Assembly: GCA_945859605.1 (NCBI GenBank)
Contig: OX243820.1
Location: 28,219,396-28,283,395 of the forward strand
Origin: Lumbricus rubellus
Lineage: Eukaryota > Annelida > Clitellata > Crassiclitellata > Lumbricidae
DNA length: 64,000 nucleotides
Direction: 5' to 3'
The notes under the pieces are model-generated. The model made no database searches and was not told where the DNA came from. It saw nothing but the letters and a program-made list of their open reading frames with translations. Positions 13,456 through 24,480 of this stretch are shown here, one piece after another. The first letter of the stretch is position 1, and each line of letters begins with the position of its first letter. The position numbers and the translations under genes were made by a program.

Positions 13456-14189
13456 TGGACCACGGAGCAACCCTTGTCCTGGCTCTAGGCTGCCTCCGTT
13501 AACTACAACACCAAAGCAGGGACAAGCGCGAGACGACGGCGGAGCAGAGAGCCAGAGGGCGATGTCCATGCCTCTTTTACACTCCGATTCAGTCCACGGA
13601 ACTACAACAGGGTCAAGGATAATTGAGAAAGATAACGTTGATGGTGACATAAGTGTCTCGGCGAACATGATCCGACAAGCAGCAGAGTTTTGAAACATAT
13701 TTCGAGAGGTGCGAGATTCACTTGCTCTTGTGGTCAAGAAGCGCATTGATAATCGGGAGCTCCAGAGGACTGATGTAGGAGAAGAGCAGTTCTAACGAAG
13801 AATGTAACAGGGAGTGCGCTAGTGAGAGGGAGTTGTTCTTGGCAGCAGTCAACGCCAAATTGGAAGATGCACTTGTGCATGCACTATTATGTTTGTGCAC
13901 TGCATGAATTGTCCTTGATTGTTATGTTCAGTGTGCTTTTATCAATCTTGCGAGGAGCCTTAAGCTCGGACCAATAAAATCAAATGTTGACATTTTATAA
14001 TAATATCTCTGAAGATATACTATTAAATGGTGACCATCAATGTATAATAATTGATTAATTACTTATGTAAATAGGGAACCCTGGTTTGCCAAACCATAAT
14101 TGTTCCTATTGACAACCTGCATACGAATTTTGTAAACTGTGTGCTTGTATTACTTTTCTGGTGGTCAATAAAGATTGATTGATTGATTA
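13456..14189 (+). mobile_element. Non-LTR retroelement fragment, copy B (segmental duplicate)
   Basis: Near-identical to 9132-10003, starting TGGACCACGGAGCAACCCTT, with an internal loss of about 180 bp and small indels. It ends in the same CAATAAAGATTGATTGATTG tail, and the same TOP2 intron sequence follows it (TTTTGCCGGTAGATGGCATG). Confidence 0.7.
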
Positions 14190-14575
14190 GTTTTGCCGGT
14201 AGATGGCATGAAATTGTATTAGATTAGGTATCAGTACTTTATATTAAGGATTAGGCTTTAGTGTAAAGAGTAAATTAAATTGTATGACTTTTCACATTGT
14301 GCAAAATTACACTGACTTCTCAGATGGCCTGTTTTTCAGCATTTTTCTGTGAATGTGCAGTTTATTAATGGCCTTTCTAACATCTCACACATGTTAAACT
14401 TTCTGACAGGTAGAGAAGGCTGTGAGAAGCCAGTAATGTGTATTGTGCCAGCTGTACTTCTGACGTTCATGCTTGTCATATGCAAAGTATTGTTGCAGTA
14501 CTACATGTGAGATTAAAGTACTCCGTTACGCTAGAGCGGCTAGACTATGGTTAGATTGATGACTTGTTTCTTCAG

Positions 14576-14816
14576 ATCCTAAAAAATGTGGAAATCACTG
14601 CACTCGTTGCTAAATCTTAACCTTCATTACGATAACAAGTATGAAACGAAGGAGTCAATGAAGTTGCTATGCTATGGCTGGATTTTGATCCTGGCTGATC
14701 AGGACCAGGATGGCTCTCACATAAAGGGACTCATCATCAACTTCATCCATTTCTATTGGCCAAACCTCGTCTCCAAGCACAACTTTATAGAGGAGATGAT
14801 TACACCAATTGTCAAG
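14576..14816 (+). pseudogene. TOP2: TOP2 TOPRIM exon copy 5
   Basis: After TTTCTTCAG the exon reads AAAAATGTGGAAATCACTGC, a frameshift near 14610, then KYETKESMKLLCYG, DQDQDGSHIKGLIINFIH, FIEEMITPIVK and GTAATG. Most similar to copy 2. Confidence 0.85.
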
Positions 14817-14918
14817 GTAATGTACGTAACGTACATGCGTGTCATATGCAAAGTATTGTTGCAGTACTATATGTGAGATTAAAGTACTCTGTTAAGCTAG
14901 AGTGGCTAGACTATGGCT

Positions 14919-15031
14919 GATCAGGATGGTTCTCATATAAAGGGACTCCTCATCAACTTATCCATTTCTATGGGCCAAACCTCGTCTCCAAGCACAACTT
15001 TATAGAGAAAATGATTACACCAATTGTCAAG
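14919..15031 (+). pseudogene. TOP2: TOP2 TOPRIM exon copy 6, 5'-truncated
   Basis: Same truncation as copy 3, starting in GATCAGGATGGTTCTCATAT, with a GTAATG donor. It corresponds to copy 3 in the duplicated block. Confidence 0.8.
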
Positions 15032-15156
15032 GTAATGTACGTAACGTACATGCTTGCCGTATGCAAAGTATTGGTGCAGTACTATATATGTGAGATTAAA
15101 GTACTGTTATGCTAGAGTGGCTAGACTATGGTTAGATTGATGGCTTGTTTCTTCAG

Positions 15157-15320
15157 ATCATGAAAAATGTGACAATCACTGCACTCGTTGCTATTCTTAA
15201 CCTTCATTACGATAACAAGTATGAGACCAAGGACTCAATGAAGTTGCTACGCTACGGCTGGATTTTGATCTTGGCTGATCAAGACCATGATGATTTTCAT
15301 AATTATTAAGGGACTCATCA
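15157..15320 (+). pseudogene. TOP2: TOP2 TOPRIM exon copy 7, decayed
   Basis: After CTTCAG it reads IMKNVTITALVAILNLHY, then KYETKDSMKLLRYG and LADQDHDD, after which the frame dissolves into ATTATTAAGGGACTCATCAT. It corresponds to copy 4. Confidence 0.8.
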
Positions 15321-16319
15321 TCATCATAATAAAGTAATGATGTTTTTTTCATGAGCATTAATCAAGGTCAGGGTGAATGCACAAGCAACCAAGTTGGCTA
15401 CTGTGATCGCATGATTGAATGACTATTGAACAGTTTACAGGTTGCACATGTGCACATAACCAATCGACTTTAATCAGCATTCAAGAAAGCAAATTCAAAG
15501 AATACCAAAGTTCTACTAAACTGAAGCAAGCGAGGGCGTAAATAAACATCGCATTCTGTATATTTTTACCAGTTTACTTGATTAATGGATTGCACTTCAT
15601 CAGGAAATTGAAGATTTTGCGTTGCAAACTTGTTCTTATAATTGAATTTTGTTAAGTGAACTGATGGTTGCTAAGGCCAACTTCATAATCATTCAAGAAT
15701 TTTTTTAGTGCTTCTTCAAGGGGACTACTCAGAAGCGCTCCTGACTTAACACAGCAATTAGAACAGTTTTGAGTTTAATTTTTAAAATGTTTAAGTAAGA
15801 ACCCCAGGGAGTAGACGTAGCTCCTGAGGATCCCATTCCAGACAACTGGGCCAAACACAGAAAAGGCTTTATTTTGCATCATTGCATTCGTGTGATTGGG
15901 ACCAAAAGCAATTCCTTCATTCATTGGACAAATTCATAAATTCTTGTTTTCCAACATTTTGTATTGCACACGTTGAAAGATAAATTTTTTGGCTCCACAA
16001 CAACTTGATCAATTTTGATAAGTAAAAGCATAGCTTATTTTGATGGTAAGTTAACATAGAATAACATAGAGTATAGATAACTCAAAATACTCAAAAAGTG
16101 CTTGGCGACTCATTTTGTCATGACGATCACATATTTCTTGCTGACATACATAGATCTTAGTCATCTTACCCTTTTGAGTTGTCTCTTCTCACTTGATTGT
16201 ATTCTTTATGTACATATACTTTTATATTAATCCGAATTCATCATGCATGCGTGTTCTGGTCATTTATGTAGCACCTTTAATGATTTAACCAGGGCTGTTG
16301 TTCATTTCTGTTGCTACAG
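15321..16319. other. Spacer with a SINE family 1 fragment
   Basis: No gene. 15705-15745 holds a reverse-oriented piece of SINE family 1 (GAGCGCTTCTGAGTAG when read on the minus strand). The rest is unassigned AT-rich sequence. Confidence 0.4.
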
Positions 16320-16616
16320 TTGAGTGAATGTGGCGTTATTGAGGCTGTCGACAACTGGTTGCATTGTAAACAATTGGAAGAACTTGAAAAGCAATGCTCA
16401 AAGAACAGATGCTCAAAACTGTCTGGGTCGCCTAAACTCGACAATGCGAATGATGCCGGAACCAAACATTCGATGGATTGCACCTTAATAGTAACTGAGG
16501 GCGATTCAGCAAAGACACTGGCCGTGGCTGCGCTGAGTGTTGTGGGCCATGATCGTTAGCGTGTATTTCCATTAAGGGGCAAAGTATTGAATCTGAGGGA
16601 GGCCAAGCATGAGCAG
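16320..16616 (+). pseudogene. TOP2: TOP2 EGDSAK exon with in-frame stop
   Basis: Reads LSECGVIEAVDNWLH, GSPKLDNANDAG, CTLIVTEGDSAKTLAVAALS, VVGHDR, then TAG at 16557-16559 where human TOP2 has a tyrosine codon region, then VFPLRGKVLNLREAKHEQ. EGDSAK carries the TOPRIM catalytic glutamate. The exon ends CATGAGCAG followed by ATAATT, so the GT donor is lost. Confidence 0.93.
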
Positions 16617-17189
16617 ATAATTATTATTGTGTTGGTTAAGTACCGTAGAAGCTTGATTTAGTGTGTTTTTGGAAGCTAATCTAGAACCACTGTGTAATGA
16701 GGTCATGTTATGAAGAAGTTCTCTGTTGCTAGGCTTAATCAATGTTTGTGAGTGGTATATCAGAATATACCTTGCTGTGATGCATGTTACAATGATTCAT
16801 TAAGTTTTGCGGGTAGATGGCCTGAAATTGGATTAGATTGGGTATTGATCAGTACTTTGTATTAAGGATTAGATTATGGTAAATTAAATCAGATGACTTA
16901 CTCACGATTTTTACACAATTATACTGATTTCTCACATGGCCTGTTTTTAGCTTGTCTCTGCAAATTTGCACTTTAATAGTGGCGTTTAGAACACCTGACA
17001 CATGGTTTTCTGATGTTTAATCTCTGTTTACTAGATTTAAACAATTGGTCATAATTTGTTTTTTTCTTGTTTTTTGTTTTGTTTTGAAATCTGTGTGTCA
17101 TTTCATTTCAGTTTGCTTTCGTTTCATGTGTAAGATGTTGTGCTTTGCACTGTTTTTTTTTACAATAGCCAAATGTTATTGAGAAAGGA

Positions 17190-18061
17190 AGGGTCAATCC
17201 AGCCTCAGCGGGTCCATAGGGGTCATTGCATAATTACGTAACGCTCGAGGGTGGGTGGGTGGGGTAATTGAAAACCTTACGAAACGTTACGGGGGTGGGT
17301 GGGTGAGGGGAGCTGAACGTTACGTAACGCCTTGAAATTTTTTTATTAGTGAATATTAATTTATCATCAAATGACACTTCAGATAGCTGATGGGTTCAAA
17401 GTTTACACTTCGTGACATTGATTTAAAACTTAACTCAAGTAGCTCCATTTATCTGAAGAACAGTGAAGAAGATGCGGCAGCAGACACCAGTTACATGCCA
17501 GGTCAAAATATCTGTCCTTCCGTTTGTGCAAACCGGAAACCGTTGTTTGAATTGTTTGCGATAGTTTTACCAACGGAGCAACCTGGTAGACCTAGCCTAA
17601 TTCCCCTCGGATCCCTGACATCGGAGAACTACTTTGAAATATATTTTACTTAGCGGACACGGATCTCAAACAACAGAACTCAGCAATATTTCTGTTAGAT
17701 CTAATAATTATCGAAGTGCCAAAACTAATTAGTTCATCTTTATAATATTTTGATTAATTATTGATGAGCAATTTAGTCAGCGAAACTTTTCAGCAGTGTG
17801 TATAATTCACATACTAGGCAATATTAAATTCACTGAGAAAATATGAATCATAATTACGCGCTCATAGGCTATAAGCCAATAATGTACCTAAATCTCAATT
17901 GATTTTTCGTAACAATCGTTACGTAACGTTGGGGAGGGTGGGTGGGTGGGTCAAGGGAAACGTTACGAAGCGTTACAGGGTGGGTGGGTGGGTCCAAAAC
18001 GGTCATTTTCGGCGTTACGTAATTATGCAATGACCCCATACGACCTTTTTGGATTGACCCT
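17190..18061. mobile_element. MITE with inverted termini and four G-quadruplex motifs
   Basis: The termini are AGGGTCAATCCA and its complement, with a second perfectly inverted block GGTCATTGCATAATTACGTA at 17221 and its complement ending at about 18035. Just inside lie repeats of the ACGTAACG palindrome and G-runs: 17249-17264, 17291-17310, 17931-17950 and 17978-17992. No target duplication is evident. It lies in the intron between the EGDSAK exon and the last TOPRIM exon. An 87-codon internal ORF (17390-17653) has no recognised domain. Confidence 0.75.
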
Positions 18062-18149
18062 TTGACTTATGCACCGATCACTCGAAAGTCATTGAATTTG
18101 TACTGATTACTGCTCTTTTGTACGTGTTTGATGCTTTGTCAATAAACGG

Positions 18150-18150
<1 letters not shown>

Positions 18151-18180
<30 letters not shown>
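18151..18180 (+). repeat. (TTAC)n microsatellite after CAATAAA
   Basis: Uninterrupted TTAC units directly follow TTGTCAATAAACGGC, which looks like the 3' end and simple tail of a small retroposed fragment beginning near 18060. Confidence 0.8.
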
Positions 18181-18181
<1 letters not shown>

Positions 18182-18332
18182 AAGACGACTGTGAGAAGCC
18201 AATAATGTTTTAGTGCCAGCTGTAGCTATGAGATACATGTTATAATATTCAAAGTATTTTTGCATTACTAAATGTAGGGATAAATTACTTTGTTACTCTA
18301 GGCTATGGTTGGATGTGATTGGTTTTTTCCAG

Positions 18333-18568
18333 CTCTGGGAGAATGCTGAAATAAAGGCAATCATCAAAATCGTTGGACTTCTGTACACAAGCAACTATGA
18401 GACGAGGGAGTCTTGAATACGCTTCGTTATGGCCACCTTATGATCGTGACTGTTCAAGATCATGACGGTTCTCATATAAAGGGTCTTATCATCAACTTCT
18501 TCCACCACAACTGGCCAAATCTCCTAAAGCATGAGTCCATTGAGCAATTCATTACTCCTATCATCAAG
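18333..18568 (+). pseudogene. TOP2: TOP2 last TOPRIM exon with altered metal site
   Basis: After TTTTTTCCAG it reads LWENAEIKAIIKIVGLLYTS and NYETRES, then a frameshift at TCTTGAATACG, then NTLRYGHLMIVTVQDHDGSH, IKGLIINFFHHNWPNLLKH and EQFITPIIK before GTAATG. It is closer to ordinary TOP2 (FxHHNWP) than the amplified copies. The DxDxD motif has become VQDHD, removing metal ligands. Confidence 0.9.
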
Positions 18569-18599
18569 GTAATGACTACTAAAATAATGATCTTGTCAG

Positions 18600-19460
18600 T
18601 TACCTGGTTTATTTGATTAGTTCAGAGTGTGCCATTTCTGGCCTGCCGACCATGTTTTTTATGGTGTGGGGGAGCCTTGCCTAAAGACTGCTCAATTTTT
18701 ATAATAAAACTTCAAATATGTAATTTTCAAAATTTATTAGATTTATATGGTGTTTGTGACTGATAATGAGAATCAAAATTAAGCTTTTAAGGCTTTCAGG
18801 TGGTCTGGTTGTTGTTTAATGCTAAACATGCACTGTATATAGGTAGTTGTGCAAAGGATTTGCTGAGGACAGGTTTAGCAAGCCCCTCCCAGATTCCAGT
18901 CTCGTGTTGTTCACATGTCTTTGGTCCATGGCTAATTCCTGGAAATCGTTTGCTCAGAACACATTCGACATTCAGCAAATCAATAATGGTTTCGGTTGGT
19001 GTGTCGGCGCTTGGGAGAACAGCTATTACACTTCGTCGAACCTGGTGTTAAAATTAACGGTGCATACTACCATGTTGTTTTGTTGATGCAGAAATTGCTA
19101 CCAGATATTTGCCTTAAGTCTGTTCTTAGTTAACATGTGCTTTAATAAATGCAGAAGTCACAATTTAGTTCACAGATGTAGTCGTCATGGATGGCACCAA
19201 CAGTCAGACGTTGTACAGTTCTGTAAACTTCTGTTGAACTTAATTGAACTGCATCAGAATTGTTCTGATGGAGATGGAACTATGAGCAGTTGGTATACTT
19301 TTCTTTGCATGCACTCTGAATGGCTGTAGTGCTTGTTTCCCAGAAAAACGCAGTGCGACTATCCGGTGTTCAACAGTGGAACAACTGAAGATTATGAAGA
19401 CCACATGAACATTCGGACTGTGATAGGGAAAAACCAAGAAAATTAACAAGTTTGGTACTG
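18600..19460. other. Unassigned sequence downstream of the TOP2 locus
   Basis: Open frames of up to about 80 codons on both strands at 18800-19080 and 19240-19464, but no recognised domain. No later TOP2 exons are present. Confidence 0.35.
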
Positions 19461-19740
19461 ACAACCAGTGTTTGTTTTTGGCTGCTCTGAATATAGGTTG
19501 TCAGATTAATTGTAATTATATGTAGTGTACATTAAAAGCAGGTTTGTCTGGAAATCTGGGAACACTCGCAAACAGTGTTTATTGTTTATGGCTGCTCTGA
19601 ATAAATATAGGTTTTCAGAATAGTTACAATTTATTATGTTTTGTACGCTAAAAGTAGATTGATTTCTCAAACTCTCGGAATGTTCGCGACCAGTGTTGGT
19701 TGTTTATGGCTGCTCTGAATATAGTTCGTCAGAATAGTAC
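19460..19740 (+). repeat. Tandem repeat, period about 110-118 bp
   Basis: The string GGCTGCTCTGAATA occurs at about 19480, 19590 and 19708, each time preceded by ACCAGTGTTTGTT-like and followed by GTCAGAATAGT-like sequence, giving about two and a half diverged units. Confidence 0.75.
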
Positions 19741-19989
19741 AAGAAAAGACCTAATCATATTGTAATACTGTGACTGCAGAAAATTGTAAACCAATACACT
19801 AAAGTGTGGCATTAGTTACGTGCAGTTTGTAACATAAGTTGATGTTAGGTTATAATGATGCCCATTTAATGTTATTTAATTATTTTTGGCCAAAATCAAT
19901 TTATGAAACTATGGCGGAATATCTTGAAAGTACACAGATGAAGTCAACTGCATGGATTAAGCAAATCACAAAGTGAAAAAGCTCTGGTA

Positions 19990-20800
19990 TCTTTTTCAAC
20001 TATCAAGGCATGTGATACAGTGAATCACAAAATAATCATTAAAAAGCTGGAACATTTTGGAATATGTGATGTGGGTCAGCCCTAATAATATTGGTTTTCT
20101 GATTATCTTAGAAATACGAAGCAATGCTACTCTGACCACCTCTCACAACAAACCGTTGTAAAGTGGAGCCCTGCAAAGTTTCACATTGGTTCTGCTATTA
20201 CTTTTGGTGTATCTTAATGATATTATCTGTACTTTCTCTATGCTTCAGTTTATTATTTGCTGATGATACTAATGTATTCATGTCTGATAAATCCGTTGAT
20301 ATGTTACTTGGTTTAGAGAGACTTTCTGTGAACTTGGTTAAAATGAACTTTATATTATTTCGATCTCATCGTAAATTGCTATTTTAACCTTGCCAAGGTC
20401 GTGTCGGGACCTTGGCAAGTCCTTCACTCGCAATTGCTCAGCGCTTTGACACTAAACTTCAATTCAGTGTTCGCACTGTAGTTTGGAGCGCTTCTGAGTA
20501 AAAATCATGAAGAAGTGCTATAACAAGTGCACATGCATACATTAATATTGATGACAATGCTATTGCACAATGTGCAAAATTCTTAGTTTATGTAGATGAA
20601 TATCTCACATTGGAAAGAACATATTGATATTATAAGTCTACAATTTTCAAAAATATTGGCATACTATCAGGCATTAGTTATGCCCTACCCCAAAATGTTC
20701 CACTTGCATTGTATTACTCCTTATTATAAATCTTTCCTATTTGGCTGCAATATCACCTGAACCTCAACTTATCAATCCCACTCGACTTGTTATTCGCATC
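19990..20800 (+). mobile_element. LINE reverse transcriptase remnant, split by a SINE
   Basis: Several frames encode pieces of a non-LTR reverse transcriptase: KACDTVNHKIIIKKLEHFGI, then a YLRN-like piece, then LLFADDTNVFMSDKSVDMLL (20240-20310) carrying the FADD catalytic motif, then VDEYLTLE and SWKEHID-like and YYSLL-like pieces at 20590-20730. Stops and frameshifts abound. The SINE part at 20396-20545 interrupts it. Confidence 0.78.
20396..20545 (+). mobile_element. SINE family 1, 3' portion
   Basis: Shares GGGACCTTGGCAAG, CACTCGCAATTGCTCAGCGC, GGAGCGCTTCTGAGTA and GCTATAACAAGTGCAC with 4296-4500. It begins in a perfect GGTCGTGTCGGGACC hairpin context. Confidence 0.75.
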
Positions 20801-22240
20801 ATCTGTATGTTATGGTGATCGGTTGACAAATTCATCTGCATTTGTTCATTTTGGAACCCTCACAATTTTAATTGATCTGATTCATGCTTTAATGGCTAGT
20901 GTCGCTGTATACATATAAAATATAAATGAGAAAGGATGACCCTGCTTGCAAAACGATATTGCTCCTTTTGGGTTTACCCTTTGAGACTCATGAACTGTTG
21001 TAACAAATGTAAATGTACTAATGTTTTGGTTTTCAATAAAGCTTATGAACTGAAATTAATAAAAATTTATAAAAAGATTTTTTGAAGAATTTGATTATCA
21101 GTTTGTAAACAGTAAAACTGATAATGATTTTCAAAACTGATAACCGGATTTCCAGGGATAATGTCATAGGCAAATTGGGGGCTTTGTATGGGGTATAATG
21201 TTCAAGGGTGTCCTGGGCACGACGTTAAACTGCATCCATCCTCTGCCACAGGGAACCAACAACGTCCCTGTGCCGGTCCTAAGCCCGGACAAAAGGAGGA
21301 AGGTTTGCCAGATGGGTGGCGATACGCTGGCAGTGAAAAACCAAGACGATTGTAATCCGCCAATACCACGACACAAGTGACATAGCTACCCAAATGCTTC
21401 AAGGTGTCATGATGTGAAGCAGACATGCACAGGTCGGTCAGGACAGACCGATGGAGAGGGTCGGGGGAGAGAGCGTGGGACACAACGGGCATTGACCCAC
21501 GTTGTCCTTCGTGCCTCTTTTTCACGATTCTCTTCAATCAGACAAGGTGGTCTAGGTGCTCCAAGATGTTAATGGTATGGGGCAGACCTGCTGACCGGAC
21601 CGGTTGAAGCTGGGCAACATGGCACGAGACAGACTCAGAACAGAGAGTGGCGTCGGACTCCTACGGGCATTGAGCCCAAGGTTATTGATGATGATGAATG
21701 TTCAAGGGGGATAATGTCTTAGGCTACAACCCAAAGCAAACCAGCACCCACTTAATTAGTTTTCCGGTGTCTGACAGAAATCAGTTTGGCCTAACTTTAG
21801 AATTTGACAAAGTTTCTTTGAAAACTGGACAACATGAAAAGTTTTTAGCCTACAGTAGCTTAGGAGATTACGTTAAAAATATTTTAACTCAAACTGTTTT
21901 ATGTTTCACACACTTTAGTTGCTGCAAGACTTATAATGTGTTTGTCAATACTACCATATTTTTTTCTTATTTTGAGTAAGAGAACTTGTTTAGTAGCTTT
22001 TTTACATATAGAGGGTCAAGGGTGCCTACTAAGGATCAAGGGTGCCTATATAGGGGATCAAAGAAATGGGCACCCTTGATCTCATTTGGGCAACTCTACT
22101 ACATTTTGAAAAGCTTTTGCAAATGATGTTTGTTTTAAGGCTGCAATACCTTGAATGATAGATTATGCTGCATAATTTCATAATTTATCAAATAATTTAT
22201 GAAATAGATTAGGAGCACAAATTCACAGAAATTCACAAAT
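20801..22240. other. Unassigned repeats and hairpin
   Basis: No gene. 21180-21700 is a GC-richer block in which GGGCATTGACCCACG and GGGCATTGAGCCCAAGG recur, ending in GATGATGATG; it resembles the 3' end of a retroelement but is not assigned. A perfect 13-bp hairpin (GATCAAGGGTGCC) lies at 22034-22081. Confidence 0.4.
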
Positions 22241-22249
22241 GATTGAAAG

Positions 22250-22450
22250 ATGATCAAGGGCACCAGCTCTCACCTACTTATTGGTGTCTCCTTGTGCTTT
22301 TCAATCACCATGGTTTTTGTTTTCTCTGTGTTGATCATCTGGCCGAATCGTCGACTGTTTTCGTAATATCTTGCAGTTCTGGTCTGTTCCTAGTGAAGAC
22401 GCCAATGTCAGCAAATCGGAGATTATTAACCAGCCCTTCTTCACTGGATA
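22250..22450 (-). mobile_element. LINE reverse transcriptase remnant
   Basis: On the minus strand LVNNLRFADIGVFT, ELQDITKTVDDSAR and, in another frame, MINTEKTKTMV match the FADD to EKTK region of non-LTR reverse transcriptases. The second catalytic aspartate is replaced (FADI) and frames shift, so it is dead. Confidence 0.72.
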
Positions 22451-23792
22451 AGCCCATTAGATCAATTGAAGGGATGGCTGGCAGGTGGGTTAAGAGTTGA
22501 CTAGGTATCCAATTGACAGTTCGTTGTTCACAGGAAAGTCACAGTATTTGTAACAATGACTGGTGCCAAGTTGAGTGAATGGTCACTTGCAGGCATGGCT
22601 GGCAACATGGCATCTGGAATGGCACGTGTGTTAAGATCTAGGCAGTTTATCTGGACCAAGACAGGCAGTGCATTTGTGGCACCTCACGTTCACTGGGGTT
22701 GCTCGGATCAAATGCATGTTCAGGAATAGCACAGATGTTCAAAAGGAATATGTCAGTATCATGGAATGCACCTTGAGCATTTCTAACTGTTACTGATTCG
22801 TTAAATGCTGGGTTGAAAACAATTGATGTATAAGTCCAGTTTCCAATGTGCTGCATCATGTGTGAAGGCTTTCATTTCCCTCTGCCATGAATGCTTGAAG
22901 CTGCTGAAGAAACTTGTTGAATACTCTTTTCACTCTGCCATTCACTGAGTACACCAAGCATAATATTGGAATTTTGCCACTTATTCAGCTGCTGTGCTTT
23001 GTAACTGGTACCATGTAGTTGGTGAAGCCTTTGTGAGTGTGAATCATCAGTCACATCAGAGGGTTACGGTAGATCGTGGGCAGCCTTCTGGCAGTTCAGT
23101 CTTCTTATGTCTCGTTGGTCACTAGATGAGTAGATGATAGGTCTAGTTACCTCTTGCACGGTAAGGATTTGTGACCGAATCTTGATGGCTGTCCTGCAGA
23201 TGCTGCACAACGACGATTTCCTTGGGAGAGATGTTTAAGAAGACCCTCTGTCTACGGCATCAGAGTTGAAGACACAGCCCATCAATTTTACTCTTGCCAT
23301 CTGTCATTACACAACAACATGCAATTTAGTAATATTTAAGCTAAAATGCCTACTAACACAACGCTTTAGAAATAGGTCAATATGCCAGCTAAATAAAATA
23401 GACTCATAAGGTAAAGGGAACCATGGTTCGCTTTGTCACAATGCAGCCAGTTCGATAAAATTATCTAACCGACTTCATGATGTTGTACGTTCCACCACAG
23501 TCGAAGGAATGCTATATGCATCACCACCTTGGTGGCATTTTGCAAACAAGGGTCACAAGCAGGGTGAGAATTGCCAGGGGGTTTCAACCCCCCCCCCCAG
23601 TCTTTCCTAGAGCCCCATAGTAAAGTCTGTTTTTCACACCCCAAATTCCAAGTGGATAATGGTTCAACCCCCCAGTTATTTTTCTACAATTCTTACACTG
23701 GTCACAAGGTTCGTCTGTCTCCTATCATTAATTACACAACTGATACGTCATGGATTTTGGCCAACTAATGCTCGTACATTTAACATGTTGTG
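22451..23792. other. Unassigned sequence
   Basis: Minus-strand frames at 22647-22859 (MMQHIGNWTYTSIVFNPAFN and onward) and 22872-23054 look protein-like but match no family I recognise. They may be remnants of one broken gene. Confidence 0.3.
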
Positions 23793-23800
23793 TTCTAAGG

Positions 23801-24193
23801 CAGTGGTTCTCAAAGTGGTGGTCCGCGGATCGGTGCCGGTCCGCGGAGCCCTGATCGCCGGTCCGTGAAGAAGTCTGGGAGTGAAAAATAAATTAGAATT
23901 ATTAATTTATATATTTAAAATTGTGAAATTATTCGAATTGTTGGTAAAACTTTATTCAAAATTCTGTCTCAAACTTTAAAAATACATTGCCAGTGCCTTA
24001 TTTTAACTTGCCAAATGGCTGTATAAACAATTTTTATTAATTAAAAATCCCTAATGATAAATAACCCTATAGGCTAACTAGTTTTTATACTATAATTCGC
24101 TTTTGTTTGTGCTTGCCATTAAAGTTAGCGGTCCGCGAGCTTCCCAAATAAATTATTGCCGGTCCGCGGCCTGCAGAAGTTTGAGAACCACTG
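23801..24193. mobile_element. hAT MITE with 8-bp TSD
   Basis: Ends are CAGTGGTTCTCAAA and its complement TTTGAGAACCACTG, the typical hAT terminal pattern, followed on both sides by GGTCCGCGG-rich subterminal motifs. The flanking duplication is TTCTAAGG at 23793-23800 and 24194-24201. No transposase is coded. Confidence 0.95.
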
Positions 24194-24244
24194 TTCTAAG
24201 GCAGATGAATCTCTGTTTTTGGCTATCCTCGGTGACCTTGGGCA

Positions 24245-24480
24245 TGCATAAAAGCACAATTATGCAGTAACAAAATACACAAACAGAAAAATGCATAAAT
24301 GCTTTTAAATACATACATATTCATAAATACAGGAACAAATTTGCACATAAATAGGCATATCTACATGTAGGCTAGAGATACAAAATAGAGAAATGAATGA
24401 CTACAGATTCGCAAATCTATAAATACAGAAATGCAGAATATAAAGTTGTACAAGATCAAAGATACAGAATTACATAAATT
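24245..24480. repeat. Degenerate short-unit array (ACATAAATACAGAAATGCA-like)
   Basis: Variants of ATAAATACAGAAATGC and ATACATAAAT recur irregularly roughly every 10-20 bp across the segment. Confidence 0.5.

Larger units (their letters stand above)
6043..18568 (+). pseudogene. TOP2: Decayed DNA topoisomerase II locus with amplified TOPRIM exon
   Basis: TOP2 is the nuclear ATP-dependent type IIA topoisomerase. Fragments in order: N-terminal segment 6043-6189; ATPase pieces 7184-7335, 7842-7939 and 8200-8391; seven copies of the second TOPRIM exon between 8981 and 15320; the EGDSAK exon 16320-16616; a final TOPRIM exon 18333-18568. Everything between the GHKL ATPase piece and the late transducer is missing, as is everything after TOPRIM (winged helix with the active-site tyrosine, tower, C-gate). 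Frameshifts lie near 7213, 8320 and 18414, an in-frame TAG is at 16557, and the EGDSAK exon has no GT donor. The surviving copies keep splice signals and recognisable protein, so decay is fairly recent. A functional TOP2 must exist elsewhere if this organism follows metazoan biology. Confidence 0.88.

Noticed and set aside
8981..15320. Mutually exclusive alternative TOPRIM exons of a functional TOP2
   Set aside because: The downstream EGDSAK exon has a stop and no donor, the ATPase exons are frameshifted, and exons after TOPRIM are missing, so a functional gene is unlikely; expression was not testable here.
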